Shown: positions 42,371 through 51,047, counted from the first letter of the stretch. The stretch is 56,966 nt of DNA from an uncultured Anaerotruncus sp. (GCA_905210995.1 CAJLZE010000003.1:1-56966); one strand, 5' to 3'. Numbers and translations are program-made. Notes: generated by a model not told the origin, from the letters alone.

Positions 42371-44140
42371 TCAATATACGTTTCCCTTATCCGTGACCGC
42401 GGAATTTCCCGGTGTGTAAGGGAGCGGGAACTCGGTTATGCGGCAGGCGCAGTTGATGACTTCCTTTACATGGAGCTTTCTGAGCAGGTGAGCGTTGTGC
42501 GCATCTTTTTTGTAAAGCTCGAACGCCTCGTCGGATGTCGTGAACAGCGCCACTGTCGGATCTATCGCATTGTAGACTGCTGCCGTTCCGCCCTCGCCGC
42601 CGTGATGCGCGACCTGGCATATATCCGATTTCATATATCCGCCCCACATCTTGACCGCGATCCCGTTTGAATCCACCTGCGAGTCGCCGAGGAACATCAG
42701 CTTCTGCCCCGCGATCGTAACGCGGAAAATAAGCGAGGTGTTGTTCCAGAGCTTCGTATCGGCAAACGTGCGCTTCGAGGTGTAGTAATCCTCGGGCGTG
42801 TAGAGAAATTCGACCCCCGCACCGCCTATATTGCGTGTCTCGCCGGTGTGTATCTTTGTCAGCTTCGCCTTGGGGTAATAAACCTTGAAGTTGTTGAGCG
42901 TCTTTTTACGGTTGTTGAGCTCATGGTCGGGGCTGGCGTCGCAGGTATCCTCGCTCGGGAAATTGAGGATGAGCTCGTCAAGCGTCACCCGCCTGCCATA
43001 GGTCTCCGAAAACTTGTTGAAGCCGCCCGTGTGGTCGCTGTGCGTGTGTGTAATGATCCATGCCGCGATGTGTATATGGGAAGGATCGGGTGCCTGAGAC
43101 TTCATGGTATCCATAATGCCGGCAGCAAAGCCCTCTGTCGCAACTCCGCCGTCAATGACGATGAAACTGCCGTTCTCGAGCCGAAGCACAAAGCACATAA
43201 GTCCGCAATTGACGGGCACGCCGCGGTACGAGCCGGTCTTTGAGAAGGTCCTGCCTATCATCGTAAGGCGCGCATCGCATTTTTTCTCCACCGTCGCGGT
43301 ATCGGCACTGCGGTCGCTCATATTGGACGCAGGCTCGGATATTATACGGACGGTGTTGTTGAACGCCGTAAAGTAGACTGTGACTCCTACGTCACCCTTT
43401 TTGTACTGAGCAAAATTATTGGAGTTTTCGGTGCGGTCAAAGGTCATCTCAAAGCCCGCTTCCGCCAGTCTTGCGCAGTATGACGCAAACGCCTCGGCAG
43501 AGCTTTTTTCGATCACGTTCTCGTATGCCTTGTCGCCTACCGAATATATAATGACCTTATTTGCACCTTCGAAAGTGGGAATGGCATCAAGCGTTTCGCT
43601 GACGCTGCCCGTTATCGCTATCGGCTGCGCGAATTCGGCGCCGCCCTCAAGCAGATCCGTAAACCGGCGCACGGCGGTCGCGAGAGAGGTGTCGTTCCAG
43701 CCGAAAACAACGATCTTGTGACCGACGGTCCTCACGGCATACCCGCCGTAACCGGTCTCGGCTGCCACCTGCCGCGACTCGGGGTATGAGGTCTGCCCGA
43801 CGAGTATTTCAAAGCTCTCGGATGAATGTTCCTCGCCCGGCATGACGAAATCGGTGCCGATCTCGGGATTGCCGCCCGAATATTTTCTCAGCGCAGAGCT
43901 TATCTCCATCGCCGCTTCCTGCTCGGCGGCAGTGCCCTCGTCGGGTCTCACGGTGCGGTAGTTTACGGTGCTTCCCTCCCAAAGAGCGGGAAAGCTCACC
44001 GCTTCGGGCGCGGTCGTGACGGCATCCGATGTGCCGTCGCCCGTGCCGTCATTTTTGCATGCGGCAAAAAGCGGCAAAAGCATCAGCGCGCAAAGGCAGA
44101 CCGCAAGCGCGCGCAATACAAACGGTGCTGTTTTTTTCAT
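42371..44140 (-). CDS. Lipoprotein with GH67N-like and metallo-beta-lactamase-fold domains
   Basis: 589 residues. Signal with lipobox (LFAAC, C28), then a domain (~50-175) containing EILVGQTSYPESRQV and GYGGYAVRTVGHKIVVFGW, wording I associate with the N-terminal domain of GH67/GH20-like enzymes. From ~200 on it parallels the cytosolic MBL protein: a ~120-residue spacer domain, THTHSDHTGG (~363-372), MFLGDSQVD, VAHHGGEGG. So a related hydrolase is displayed on the outer face of the membrane and another kept in the cytosol. Six bases separate it from the solute-binding protein gene. Confidence 0.75.
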   Translation of the reverse strand: MKKTAPFVLRALAVCLCALMLLPLFAACKNDGTGDGTSDAVTTAPEAVSFPALWEGSTVNYRTVRPDEGTAAEQEAAMEISSALRKYSGGNPEIGTDFVMPGEEHSSESFEILVGQTSYPESRQVAAETGYGGYAVRTVGHKIVVFGWNDTSLATAVRRFTDLLEGGAEFAQPIAITGSVSETLDAIPTFEGANKVIIYSVGDKAYENVIEKSSAEAFASYCARLAEAGFEMTFDRTENSNNFAQYKKGDVGVTVYFTAFNNTVRIISEPASNMSDRSADTATVEKKCDARLTMIGRTFSKTGSYRGVPVNCGLMCFVLRLENGSFIVIDGGVATEGFAAGIMDTMKSQAPDPSHIHIAAWIITHTHSDHTGGFNKFSETYGRRVTLDELILNFPSEDTCDASPDHELNNRKKTLNNFKVYYPKAKLTKIHTGETRNIGGAGVEFLYTPEDYYTSKRTFADTKLWNNTSLIFRVTIAGQKLMFLGDSQVDSNGIAVKMWGGYMKSDICQVAHHGGEGGTAAVYNAIDPTVALFTTSDEAFELYKKDAHNAHLLRKLHVKEVINCACRITEFPLPYTPGNSAVTDKGNVY

Positions 44141-44146
44141 TTCGTT

Positions 44147-45628
44147 TTATTTCTTCATGCCGGAAATGGCTGCTTCGATATCCGACTGGAATTTCTTCTT
44201 ATACATATCGAAGGAGGATTTGATGTTGGGGTTTTGGTTCGCATGGAGCGTATTGAGCAGACCGACGCAGTTGCCGAAGTTGTTGGCAAGCGCAATGTCC
44301 ACCTGTCCCTTTTCAAACACCATATCTATCATCTTGATATCCGTCGGGTTGTTGGCGCACTTGTAATGAAGGATATTGCCGATAAGGGCATTAAGAAGCT
44401 TTTCGTGCGAAACGGCAAACATCGTTTCAAGCACAAGAGCGGTCCTCTCGAAATCGGAGGTCGTGGAGGGAATAACAAGCCCTTCGACATAGCTGTAGAC
44501 CGGAGCAACGTAATCCTGCTGATCTTCGCTGTACTTGGGAACTATAACAAGACCGTACTCAAAGTCAAGGTTGCGCACAGACTGCACCGAATATGTTGCG
44601 GTCGCCTGGAAAAGCGCACGCCCCTCGTTGAAAACAGCAGCATAGTTATCGGATGCGGCGCCCGAGGAGAAGCCCTCATATCTGTTGGGACGAACGCCCG
44701 CGATGGCTACGGTGGGATCGATGACGAATTTGTTGAGGAAGTCGGTATAAACGTTTATGTAGCGCTCGCTGAGCCCTTCATATACCGGATAACCGCTGTC
44801 GTCGTTGTGCGTAAGTGTTTCGCCCGAGCTTATCATAAGGTTGCGGAGGTGGTTCACGTGTCCGGTAAAGCCGAGCACATCGGTCGAAACATCATAAACA
44901 CCGTCGGCATTGTAATCCTTGGCGGCGATCTTCATCATCGAGTACATCTTCTCATAGGTCCATGTGCCCGCGGTCACGCAGTCATAGGGGCTTTCAAGAT
45001 TGTTTTCGCTGATAAGCTGCTTGTTGAACGCGTAAATATAAAAGCCGCTGTAATAGTTGAGGTGTCCGTCACCGAATATAACATAGCGCTTTGTGCCGAT
45101 GTTCACGGTGTCGTTAAAGTTTTTTGCCCACCACGGGTTTTCAAGATTGATCCCGTCGACCTCGTTTATATCAACGACCTCGCCTCTCAGAAAGGACTGG
45201 AGAGCGGTGCCCGTCGGGAGCTGGCAGACGTCGTAAAGGTGAGTCTGCGTGCTTACCGCAGTGGCAATATCTTTGGAAATATTCTGCGAGTTCACCTCGG
45301 AGAAGGTTATATTGAGTCGGTCCTGAACGATATTCTGACGGCTGTAAACAATGTCGTCGAGCACGTTCTTTCCCTGCTCCTCAACGGTCAGCGCATCATA
45401 CGACCATGTTGTGGGGCGGGTGAGTATCTTGAACTCATACTTGTCATAATTCATTACGGGCAGCGCCTCGTATGCCTCTGTGGTCTCTGCCACGGGAGCG
45501 GTCGTGCCGCCGGCTACGGATGTGCCGTCTCCGTTTCCGTCATTCTTGCTGCACGCCGCAAGCGACGCGAGACAAAGCACGGCAAGCGCAAGGCACAAAA
45601 GCCTTTTGAATGTTTTTGAGTTTTTCAT
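44147..45628 (-). CDS. ABC transporter solute-binding lipoprotein, no permease in window
   Basis: 493 residues from the ATG at 45628 (GGAGG seven bases upstream). Lipobox LAAC with C26, Ser/Thr-rich linker, then a family-1-like extracellular sugar-binding domain (DICQLPTG-like region YDVCQLPTGTALQSFL, GTWTYEKMYSMMKIAAKDYN, NEGRALFQATATYS). Gram-positive family-1 binding proteins deliver oligosaccharides to permeases; none is found in this window, so the permeases are elsewhere or shared. It is the first gene of the large operon, downstream of a promoter with a palindromic operator. Confidence 0.85.
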   Translation of the reverse strand: MKNSKTFKRLLCLALAVLCLASLAACSKNDGNGDGTSVAGGTTAPVAETTEAYEALPVMNYDKYEFKILTRPTTWSYDALTVEEQGKNVLDDIVYSRQNIVQDRLNITFSEVNSQNISKDIATAVSTQTHLYDVCQLPTGTALQSFLRGEVVDINEVDGINLENPWWAKNFNDTVNIGTKRYVIFGDGHLNYYSGFYIYAFNKQLISENNLESPYDCVTAGTWTYEKMYSMMKIAAKDYNADGVYDVSTDVLGFTGHVNHLRNLMISSGETLTHNDDSGYPVYEGLSERYINVYTDFLNKFVIDPTVAIAGVRPNRYEGFSSGAASDNYAAVFNEGRALFQATATYSVQSVRNLDFEYGLVIVPKYSEDQQDYVAPVYSYVEGLVIPSTTSDFERTALVLETMFAVSHEKLLNALIGNILHYKCANNPTDIKMIDMVFEKGQVDIALANNFGNCVGLLNTLHANQNPNIKSSFDMYKKKFQSDIEAAISGMKK

Positions 45629-45685
45629 TTGATCCTCCAGACGATTATGTGAGATCATGCAGATGTGTCCTTTTTTGGATTGAAA

Positions 45686-45699
45686 AAGTTTCGAAACTT
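45686..45699. promoter_or_regulatory. LacI-type operator, perfect 14-bp palindrome
   Basis: AAGTTTCGAAACTT is a perfect palindrome. It lies ~35 bp downstream of the minus-strand promoter at 45738-45766, in a roadblock position, and shares its core with sites at 30061-30068 and 45823-45832. Confidence 0.75.
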
Positions 45700-45737
45700 A
45701 TTGATGCCCGCTCGGCACTTTCTGCATTTCTGACATA

Positions 45738-45766
45738 ATGATATCACACGCCATCCCGTTTATCAA
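45738..45766 (-). promoter_or_regulatory. Promoter of the 13-gene catabolic operon
   Basis: Minus strand TTGATA (45761-45766), 17-bp spacer, TATCAT (45738-45743). GCGTGTGATAT around the -10 is shared with the promoter of the LacI-family gene, where it reads CGCGTGTGATATAAT. Confidence 0.65.
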
Positions 45767-45822
45767 GCACATTCATCACATTTCAGCAGATTTTTTCTTG
45801 ATTTTTTCGCAACAAAATTTTT

Positions 45823-45832
45823 ATTTCGAAAT
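45823..45832. promoter_or_regulatory. Second TTTCGAAA-centred palindrome
   Basis: ATTTCGAAAT, 10-bp palindrome with the same core, 15 bp upstream of the -35 box of the plus-strand ceramidase-domain gene. Confidence 0.5.
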
Positions 45833-45847
45833 TTTTCCTATTTTCTA

Positions 45848-45876
45848 TTGACAATTGCGCGACATTGCGCTAAAAT
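45848..45876 (+). promoter_or_regulatory. Promoter of the ceramidase-domain gene
   Basis: TTGACA (45848-45853), 17-bp spacer, TAAAAT (45871-45876). The spacer consists of the direct repeat ATTGCGC-GAC-ATTGCGC, which may be a further regulator site. Confidence 0.8.
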
Positions 45877-45940
45877 AAGGTCAAGCACAGTCTGCGGCAT
45901 CCTTTGCGCCGCGGCAATATACGAAAGGCACTGTCAAATA

Positions 45941-47356
45941 ATGAGATCTTCAAACACCGACCGGCTCCTTGCCGGTGCTGTCCGTGTGGACATAACGCCC
46001 CGCCTTCCCATAAGACTTGCGGGACAGTATTATCAGAGAGTAGCCGAAAAGATCGGCAGCCGTCTCACGGCAAACATTCTGGCTCTTGAGGGCAAATGCG
46101 GCGATGCAGCCGTTATGGTCTCCTGCGACCTGCTCGCCGTGAGCCGCGATTTTACGGCGCTCGTCCGCCGCAAGCTCGAAGCCGCTGAGGATGCGCCCGC
46201 ACCCGAGTGCGTGATGCTCTCCGCAATACATACGCACACCGCGCCGTACCTTTCCGACAGCGCGATGTCATATTTCTGGGGTCGGGATTTTGAGATATGC
46301 CCCGACCCCGCCAAAGAAACTCTTCCCGCCGATTACTCCGAGGCGATCTCCTCGGTCATCGCCGAGGGCATTGTCAAAGCATGGCGCGAGCGCCGTCCCG
46401 TGTCCGTTGCAACGGGCTTCGACCACATTTCGATAGCCTACAACCGCCGCACAAGATACGCCGACGGGCATACCGAAATGTACGGCTCGACCGCGCGCCC
46501 CGATTTTATGGAGATAGAAGGCACCGTGGACAACGGCATCCACTTCATTATTTTAAAAGACGACGAAGAAAAGACCGTCGCCGCAGTGATCGAAGCCGCC
46601 TGCCCCTCTCAGGTCATGGAGCACCACGATTTTATCTGTTCCGACTATTGGGACGTTGTAAGGCATAAGGTCGCAGACAAAATGGGCGAGTTCCCTCTCG
46701 TGTCGCTCTGCGGTGCAGCGGGTGACCTTTCGCCGCGCGACCTCGTGCGCACGGCAATGGACGAGCCCCTCATGCACTCCACCGAAATGTACAACGCGCC
46801 GGGGATGGAGCGTGTCGCGTCGCGCATATGCGAGACATTCTTCAGGTTTGCCGATTCCGCAGCCTTTGACGCCGACGCAGACCTGCGCCACGACGTGCAT
46901 TTCAGTCACCTCCCTCTCCGCCGTGTGACCGAAGAGGAAGCGCACCGCGCCTCGGAGGAATACGACGCTCTGCGCGCAAAGTACAAAACTATAGACGAAT
47001 TCACCGAGGGCGAATGCACCGAGCTTTCGCGCCTTGCGGCGACGCGCAACAGACTCGCATATCAGAACACGACCTTCACGCATCCCGTCGAAATACACGC
47101 GCTCAAGCTCGGCGGTACATCGATAGTGACCGATCCCTTTGAGCTTTTCGTCGCCTACGCCGACCGCATACGCGCAGGCAGCGGCAACCCCAACACGATG
47201 GTCGTGCAGCTCACTAACGGTTATGAAGGCTACCTCCCCACTGCCAAGGCTATCTCCTGCGGCGGTTACAGCGCAGGCGTGAACAACGGCTATCTCGGCG
47301 CCGAGGGCGGCGACGCGCTCGTCCGCGAATCCCTTGAAATGCTTAAGAACATATAA
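45941..47356 (+). CDS. Neutral/alkaline ceramidase N-terminal-domain protein, cytosolic
   Basis: 471 residues starting MRSSNTDRLLAGAVRVDITP, where AGAxxxDITP is the usual opening of the PF04734-type ceramidase domain. Other family points: AIHTHTAPYLS (zinc histidines), MVSCDLLAVS, and GAAGDLSPRD, corresponding to the catalytic Ser region GDxSPN. It lacks a signal peptide and the C-terminal Ig-like domain of true neutral ceramidases and is about 200 residues shorter, so a ceramide substrate is doubtful; amide or ester cleavage of a small sugar conjugate is possible (inference). Divergent from, and probably co-regulated with, the catabolic operon. Confidence 0.78.
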   Translation: MRSSNTDRLLAGAVRVDITPRLPIRLAGQYYQRVAEKIGSRLTANILALEGKCGDAAVMVSCDLLAVSRDFTALVRRKLEAAEDAPAPECVMLSAIHTHTAPYLSDSAMSYFWGRDFEICPDPAKETLPADYSEAISSVIAEGIVKAWRERRPVSVATGFDHISIAYNRRTRYADGHTEMYGSTARPDFMEIEGTVDNGIHFIILKDDEEKTVAAVIEAACPSQVMEHHDFICSDYWDVVRHKVADKMGEFPLVSLCGAAGDLSPRDLVRTAMDEPLMHSTEMYNAPGMERVASRICETFFRFADSAAFDADADLRHDVHFSHLPLRRVTEEEAHRASEEYDALRAKYKTIDEFTEGECTELSRLAATRNRLAYQNTTFTHPVEIHALKLGGTSIVTDPFELFVAYADRIRAGSGNPNTMVVQLTNGYEGYLPTAKAISCGGYSAGVNNGYLGAEGGDALVRESLEMLKNI

Positions 47357-47402
47357 AAACCGCGGCGTCTGAGTCTTTTGACTCAGACGCCGCGGTTTTT
47401 TG
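47356..47402. terminator. Bidirectional terminator between ceramidase-domain and alpha-galactosidase genes
   Basis: AAAAACCGCGGCGTCTGAGT and its complement form a perfect stem with a TTTT-containing loop; A- and T-tracts flank it. Confidence 0.95.
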
Positions 47403-47405
47403 ATC

Positions 47406-49616
47406 TTATTTCCGTTCCGCGGTGAAATGCCATACGCGGCTCTCGCCGTCGCGCCAGAAGCCGGTGAGATTCAGCCCCGCATTCATAAGAAGCGCGCCCG
47501 AATAGCTCCTTCCGCTTTCGGTGTCGGTATATGTGAGCGCGGGATCGAGCCCGCGAAGGCGTATATACCGCGACATAGACGGCTGCGTGCGTATAACGAC
47601 ATAGGTGAGCAGCACTTCCCTTTTGTCCGACGATACCGATTCCCACGCCGCAGCCGAGGTCATATCTCCCTTCGACTCGGTGGGATTGATAAGGCGGTAA
47701 TAATCGCCGTTCTGTATCACGTCGTAGTATCTGTGATAATCGGCGACCTGACGGCGCACGAGCCCGCGCTCCTCGTCATTCAGCTTTGTAAGGTCGAGCT
47801 CATAGCCGAAAGCGACCGCCATTGCCACAGCTCCGCGCGTTTTGAACGGAGACGTGCGCTTTGTCTGGTGATTCGGGCAAGCCGAAACGTGCGCGCTCAT
47901 CGCAGACGGCGGATAAACTATCGACGTACCGTACTGTATCTCAAGCCTTTCTATGGCATCGGTATCGTCGCTCGTCCATATCTGCGGGCTGTAGTAAAGC
48001 ATTCCGGCGTCAAATCGTCCGCCGCCGCCCGAGCAGCCCTCGAGCAGCAGATGCGGAAAAGCGGCGAGCAGCCGCTCGAGCAGCTCGTAAACACCGAGCA
48101 TATATCTGTGCGCGACCTCGCTCTGGCGGTCGGGCGGCAAAAGCTCGCTGCCGACCTCTGTCAGATTGCGGTTGAAATCCCATTTGACATATTCGATATT
48201 CGCCGACGAAAGTATCTTATACATCTGATCGAATATGTTGTCTCTCACGTCCTTGCGCGACATATCGAGAACATACTGGTTCCGCCCTATCGAACGCTCG
48301 CGCCCCTCGGTGTGCAGGCACCAGTCGGGATGCGCGCGGTAAAGATCGCTGTCCGGTGAGATCATCTCCGGCTCGAACCATATGCCGAATTTCACTCCCA
48401 GTGCGTTCACACGGCGCACGAGCTCGGCAAGACCGCCCTTGAGCTTATCCTCATTGACATACCAGTCGCCGAGCGAGGACTTGTCATTGTTGCGTTTGCC
48501 GAACCAGCCGTCATCCATGACCAGCATTTCTATTCCGAGGTCGGCTGCGTCCTTTGCGATGGCAACGAGCTTTTCGGAATCGAAATTGAAATACGTCGCC
48601 TCCCAGTTGTTTACGATGATGGGGCGTTTTTTCGTTTTCCATTCGCCGCGGCAGAGGTTGAAGCGGTAGAGCTTATGGTAAGTGCGGCTCATTCCGCCGA
48701 CACCGTGATCCGAATACACCATAACGACCTCGGGCGCCTGAAAGCTCTCGCCCGGTTCGAGCTTCCACGCAAAATCAACGGGATCGATACCCATGAGCAC
48801 GCGCGTCGAACGCATACAATCGACCTCGACCTCAGCCGCAAAGTTGCCGGAATACACAAACGAGAACCCGAAGACCTCGCCGCTCTCCTCCGTATAGCCG
48901 TCCCGCGCCAGAGCGATAAAGGGATTGTTGTTGTGGCTCGACGAGCCGCGGCGGGAATGTATCCCCTGAAGCCCGAATTCAAGGTGACGGGTAACGAGCG
49001 TGCGCTCCTTTGCCCATCTGCCCTGGAGATGGAGCATATCAAAATCCATTTCGGTAAAATCGACCGCTGCCGAATGCACGCGCTCGATGCTGAAGGGCTT
49101 GTCGGAGGTGTTTGCGATCCTCACGCTGCGCGTTATCACGTCAAGCTTTGAAAACGCCGCGTAGATAAGCGTGATCTCGGCGCCCGTGAGCTCATCGACG
49201 CACACTATCTCAAGCGTTTCCGCCTCGCTGTCGTCATTCGTATATGTGGCGGGCAGACCTTCAAGCTTCGGCTTGCCCGGGTAGATCCTGTGCGACCGGT
49301 AACGGATGTCGGTAACGCTCGAACCGTTCGCGCCGCGCACCGAAAGCGCGACCGAGCGGAAGTCGCCCGAGCCGTTTACGGGATATTCGAGCTGTGCGGT
49401 ATCAAGAGACAGCCCGCCCTCCTCCGCCGATGCGACGCAGGCGCTGAAGGCGGCGTTGCGCTGCCTCATGCGCAGATAGTCAAGGTCTGTGTCCGGCACA
49501 TATGCACCGTAGTAAAGATGAAGCAGATACCCGGTGGGGCTTATCTTCATCGCATAGCTTGACGATGGGGTGTCAAGCTTAAAAACTCTTTTTTCACTGT
49601 CAAAGACAACAGGCAT
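47406..49616 (-). CDS. Alpha-galactosidase, GH36
   Basis: 736 residues, normal for the tetrameric GH36 enzymes. N-terminal beta-supersandwich, (beta/alpha)8 barrel with MLVMDDGWFGKRNNDKSSLG, FGIWFEPEMISPDSDLY, nucleophile D480 in YVKWDFNR and acid/base D550 in WTSDDTDAIERL, then a C-terminal beta-domain. Hydrolyses terminal alpha-galactose from raffinose-type or other galactosides. No signal peptide, so the oligosaccharide must be imported. Last gene of a minus-strand set with MATE, GNAT and HD genes; AGGAT upstream of the ATG. Confidence 0.95.
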   Translation of the reverse strand: MPVVFDSEKRVFKLDTPSSSYAMKISPTGYLLHLYYGAYVPDTDLDYLRMRQRNAAFSACVASAEEGGLSLDTAQLEYPVNGSGDFRSVALSVRGANGSSVTDIRYRSHRIYPGKPKLEGLPATYTNDDSEAETLEIVCVDELTGAEITLIYAAFSKLDVITRSVRIANTSDKPFSIERVHSAAVDFTEMDFDMLHLQGRWAKERTLVTRHLEFGLQGIHSRRGSSSHNNNPFIALARDGYTEESGEVFGFSFVYSGNFAAEVEVDCMRSTRVLMGIDPVDFAWKLEPGESFQAPEVVMVYSDHGVGGMSRTYHKLYRFNLCRGEWKTKKRPIIVNNWEATYFNFDSEKLVAIAKDAADLGIEMLVMDDGWFGKRNNDKSSLGDWYVNEDKLKGGLAELVRRVNALGVKFGIWFEPEMISPDSDLYRAHPDWCLHTEGRERSIGRNQYVLDMSRKDVRDNIFDQMYKILSSANIEYVKWDFNRNLTEVGSELLPPDRQSEVAHRYMLGVYELLERLLAAFPHLLLEGCSGGGGRFDAGMLYYSPQIWTSDDTDAIERLEIQYGTSIVYPPSAMSAHVSACPNHQTKRTSPFKTRGAVAMAVAFGYELDLTKLNDEERGLVRRQVADYHRYYDVIQNGDYYRLINPTESKGDMTSAAAWESVSSDKREVLLTYVVIRTQPSMSRYIRLRGLDPALTYTDTESGRSYSGALLMNAGLNLTGFWRDGESRVWHFTAERK

Positions 49617-49628
49617 TCTTTTATCCTC

Positions 49629-50996
49629 CTAAGATAGTTCCTTGTATGTTCTGATGTTTTTGCGGTAAAAGGCTACGAGAAATGGCACCGATATCAGAAA
49701 TGTGGCGAAGTCGGCTGCGGGCTGGCTCATCTCGACTCCCGCACATTTGAAAAACAACGGAAGTATGAAGACTGCCGGAACGAAAAACACGCCCTGACGG
49801 CAGCTTGCGAGAAACGTTGCGGGAAGTTTGAAGCCGAGACATTGATAAAGCTGATTCACATACGTTGACACCGCCATAAACGGCATAACGGCGCACGCGA
49901 ACAAAAGAGTCTCGGTGCCGATGCGCGCGACCTCGGCATCGTCGCAGAACCAACGCATTATCGGCGTTGAAAATGCGGCGATCACAGCGGCGGATGCAAT
50001 GCACACGGCACTGCCGAGGACCGACGCAAACACGAACGCCCGCCATGCGCGGCGTCGCTTTCCCGCACTGTAATTGTAGCCCGCGACGGGCTGAAAGCCC
50101 TGCCCTATACCGAGTATGATATTTCTGACGAGCACATATATCTTGTTTGCAATGGTGACGGCGGACACCGCCGCATCCCCGTACACGACCGCCTGCGCAT
50201 TAAGCAGCGCCGAGGCAAGACTGCCGAGCCCCTGGCGGCAGACGGTCGGCAGCCCGGTCGTGACTATCATAACGTAATCTTTTGCACGTCGGCTCACACT
50301 GCGCAGCCTTATGCGAACTATCGACTTGCCCGCAAGAAAGACCGCAAGCAGAACCGCAAAGCTGACCGCCTGGCTTATCGCCGTGGCAAGAGCCGCACCG
50401 GCAGTGCCCATATCAAATGTAAATATGAAAAGCGGATCGAGAAAAACGTTCAGGACACCGCCGATACCGAGCCCCCACATTGCAATGCGCGATTCGCCCT
50501 CGGCACGCAGCGTGTTATTGAGCACGAACGAAGCGCAGCTTAGCGGCGCGGCGGCAAGAATATATTTTGCGTACCCGACGGCATACGGCAGCATCGTGTC
50601 GGTGCATCTGAGCAGACGGAGTATCGGGCCGAGCGCCGCAAGGCAGCCCCAGCCTACGGCAGCGCCCGTCACAACGGCGGCAAAGAAGGCGCTTGAGGCG
50701 TACATATCCGCCGCGCTGTCGTTTTTTTCGCCGAGCTTGCGGCTGATAAGGCTCCCGGCGCCCATTCCGAGCCCATAGCCCACCGCCTGTATTATCGCCA
50801 TGAGCGTATATACCATGCCGACCGCAGCCGATGCGGATTTGTTTATCTGCGAAACAAAATATGTATCCGCGGTATTGTAAATGACCGTAACGAGCATGCT
50901 CACGGTCGTAGGTATTGCCAGCGATGTGACAAGGCGCGGGATCGGAGTTTCCATCATGTGCCTGTACTGCTCTTCACTGTTGAGAATGCGCGGCAT
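49629..50996 (-). CDS. MATE-family efflux transporter
   Basis: 455 residues with about twelve helices in two homologous halves. MATE features include TPIPRLVTSLAIPTTVSMLV, VTVIYNTADTYFVSQ and GLGMGAGSLISRKLGEK. A cation/drug antiporter of the DinF/MepA branch, substrate unknown. Starts with GAAAGGAAAAT upstream; 12 bp before the alpha-galactosidase gene. Confidence 0.9.
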   Translation of the reverse strand: MPRILNSEEQYRHMMETPIPRLVTSLAIPTTVSMLVTVIYNTADTYFVSQINKSASAAVGMVYTLMAIIQAVGYGLGMGAGSLISRKLGEKNDSAADMYASSAFFAAVVTGAAVGWGCLAALGPILRLLRCTDTMLPYAVGYAKYILAAAPLSCASFVLNNTLRAEGESRIAMWGLGIGGVLNVFLDPLFIFTFDMGTAGAALATAISQAVSFAVLLAVFLAGKSIVRIRLRSVSRRAKDYVMIVTTGLPTVCRQGLGSLASALLNAQAVVYGDAAVSAVTIANKIYVLVRNIILGIGQGFQPVAGYNYSAGKRRRAWRAFVFASVLGSAVCIASAAVIAAFSTPIMRWFCDDAEVARIGTETLLFACAVMPFMAVSTYVNQLYQCLGFKLPATFLASCRQGVFFVPAVFILPLFFKCAGVEMSQPAADFATFLISVPFLVAFYRKNIRTYKELS

Positions 50997-51047
50997 ATTA
51001 TTTTCCTTTCAGTTTGTCAGGATTGTAAACCATAGACGCTGCCGCCC

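Noticed and set aside
43826..45619. 597-codon plus-strand frame
   Set aside because: Antisense to the MBL lipoprotein and solute-binding genes; no recognisable domain or start signal.
45941..49616. Glycosphingolipid degradation from ceramidase-domain plus alpha-galactosidase
   Set aside because: Neither enzyme has a signal peptide, the two are in different operons, and the ceramidase domain is truncated; kept only as a weak possibility.
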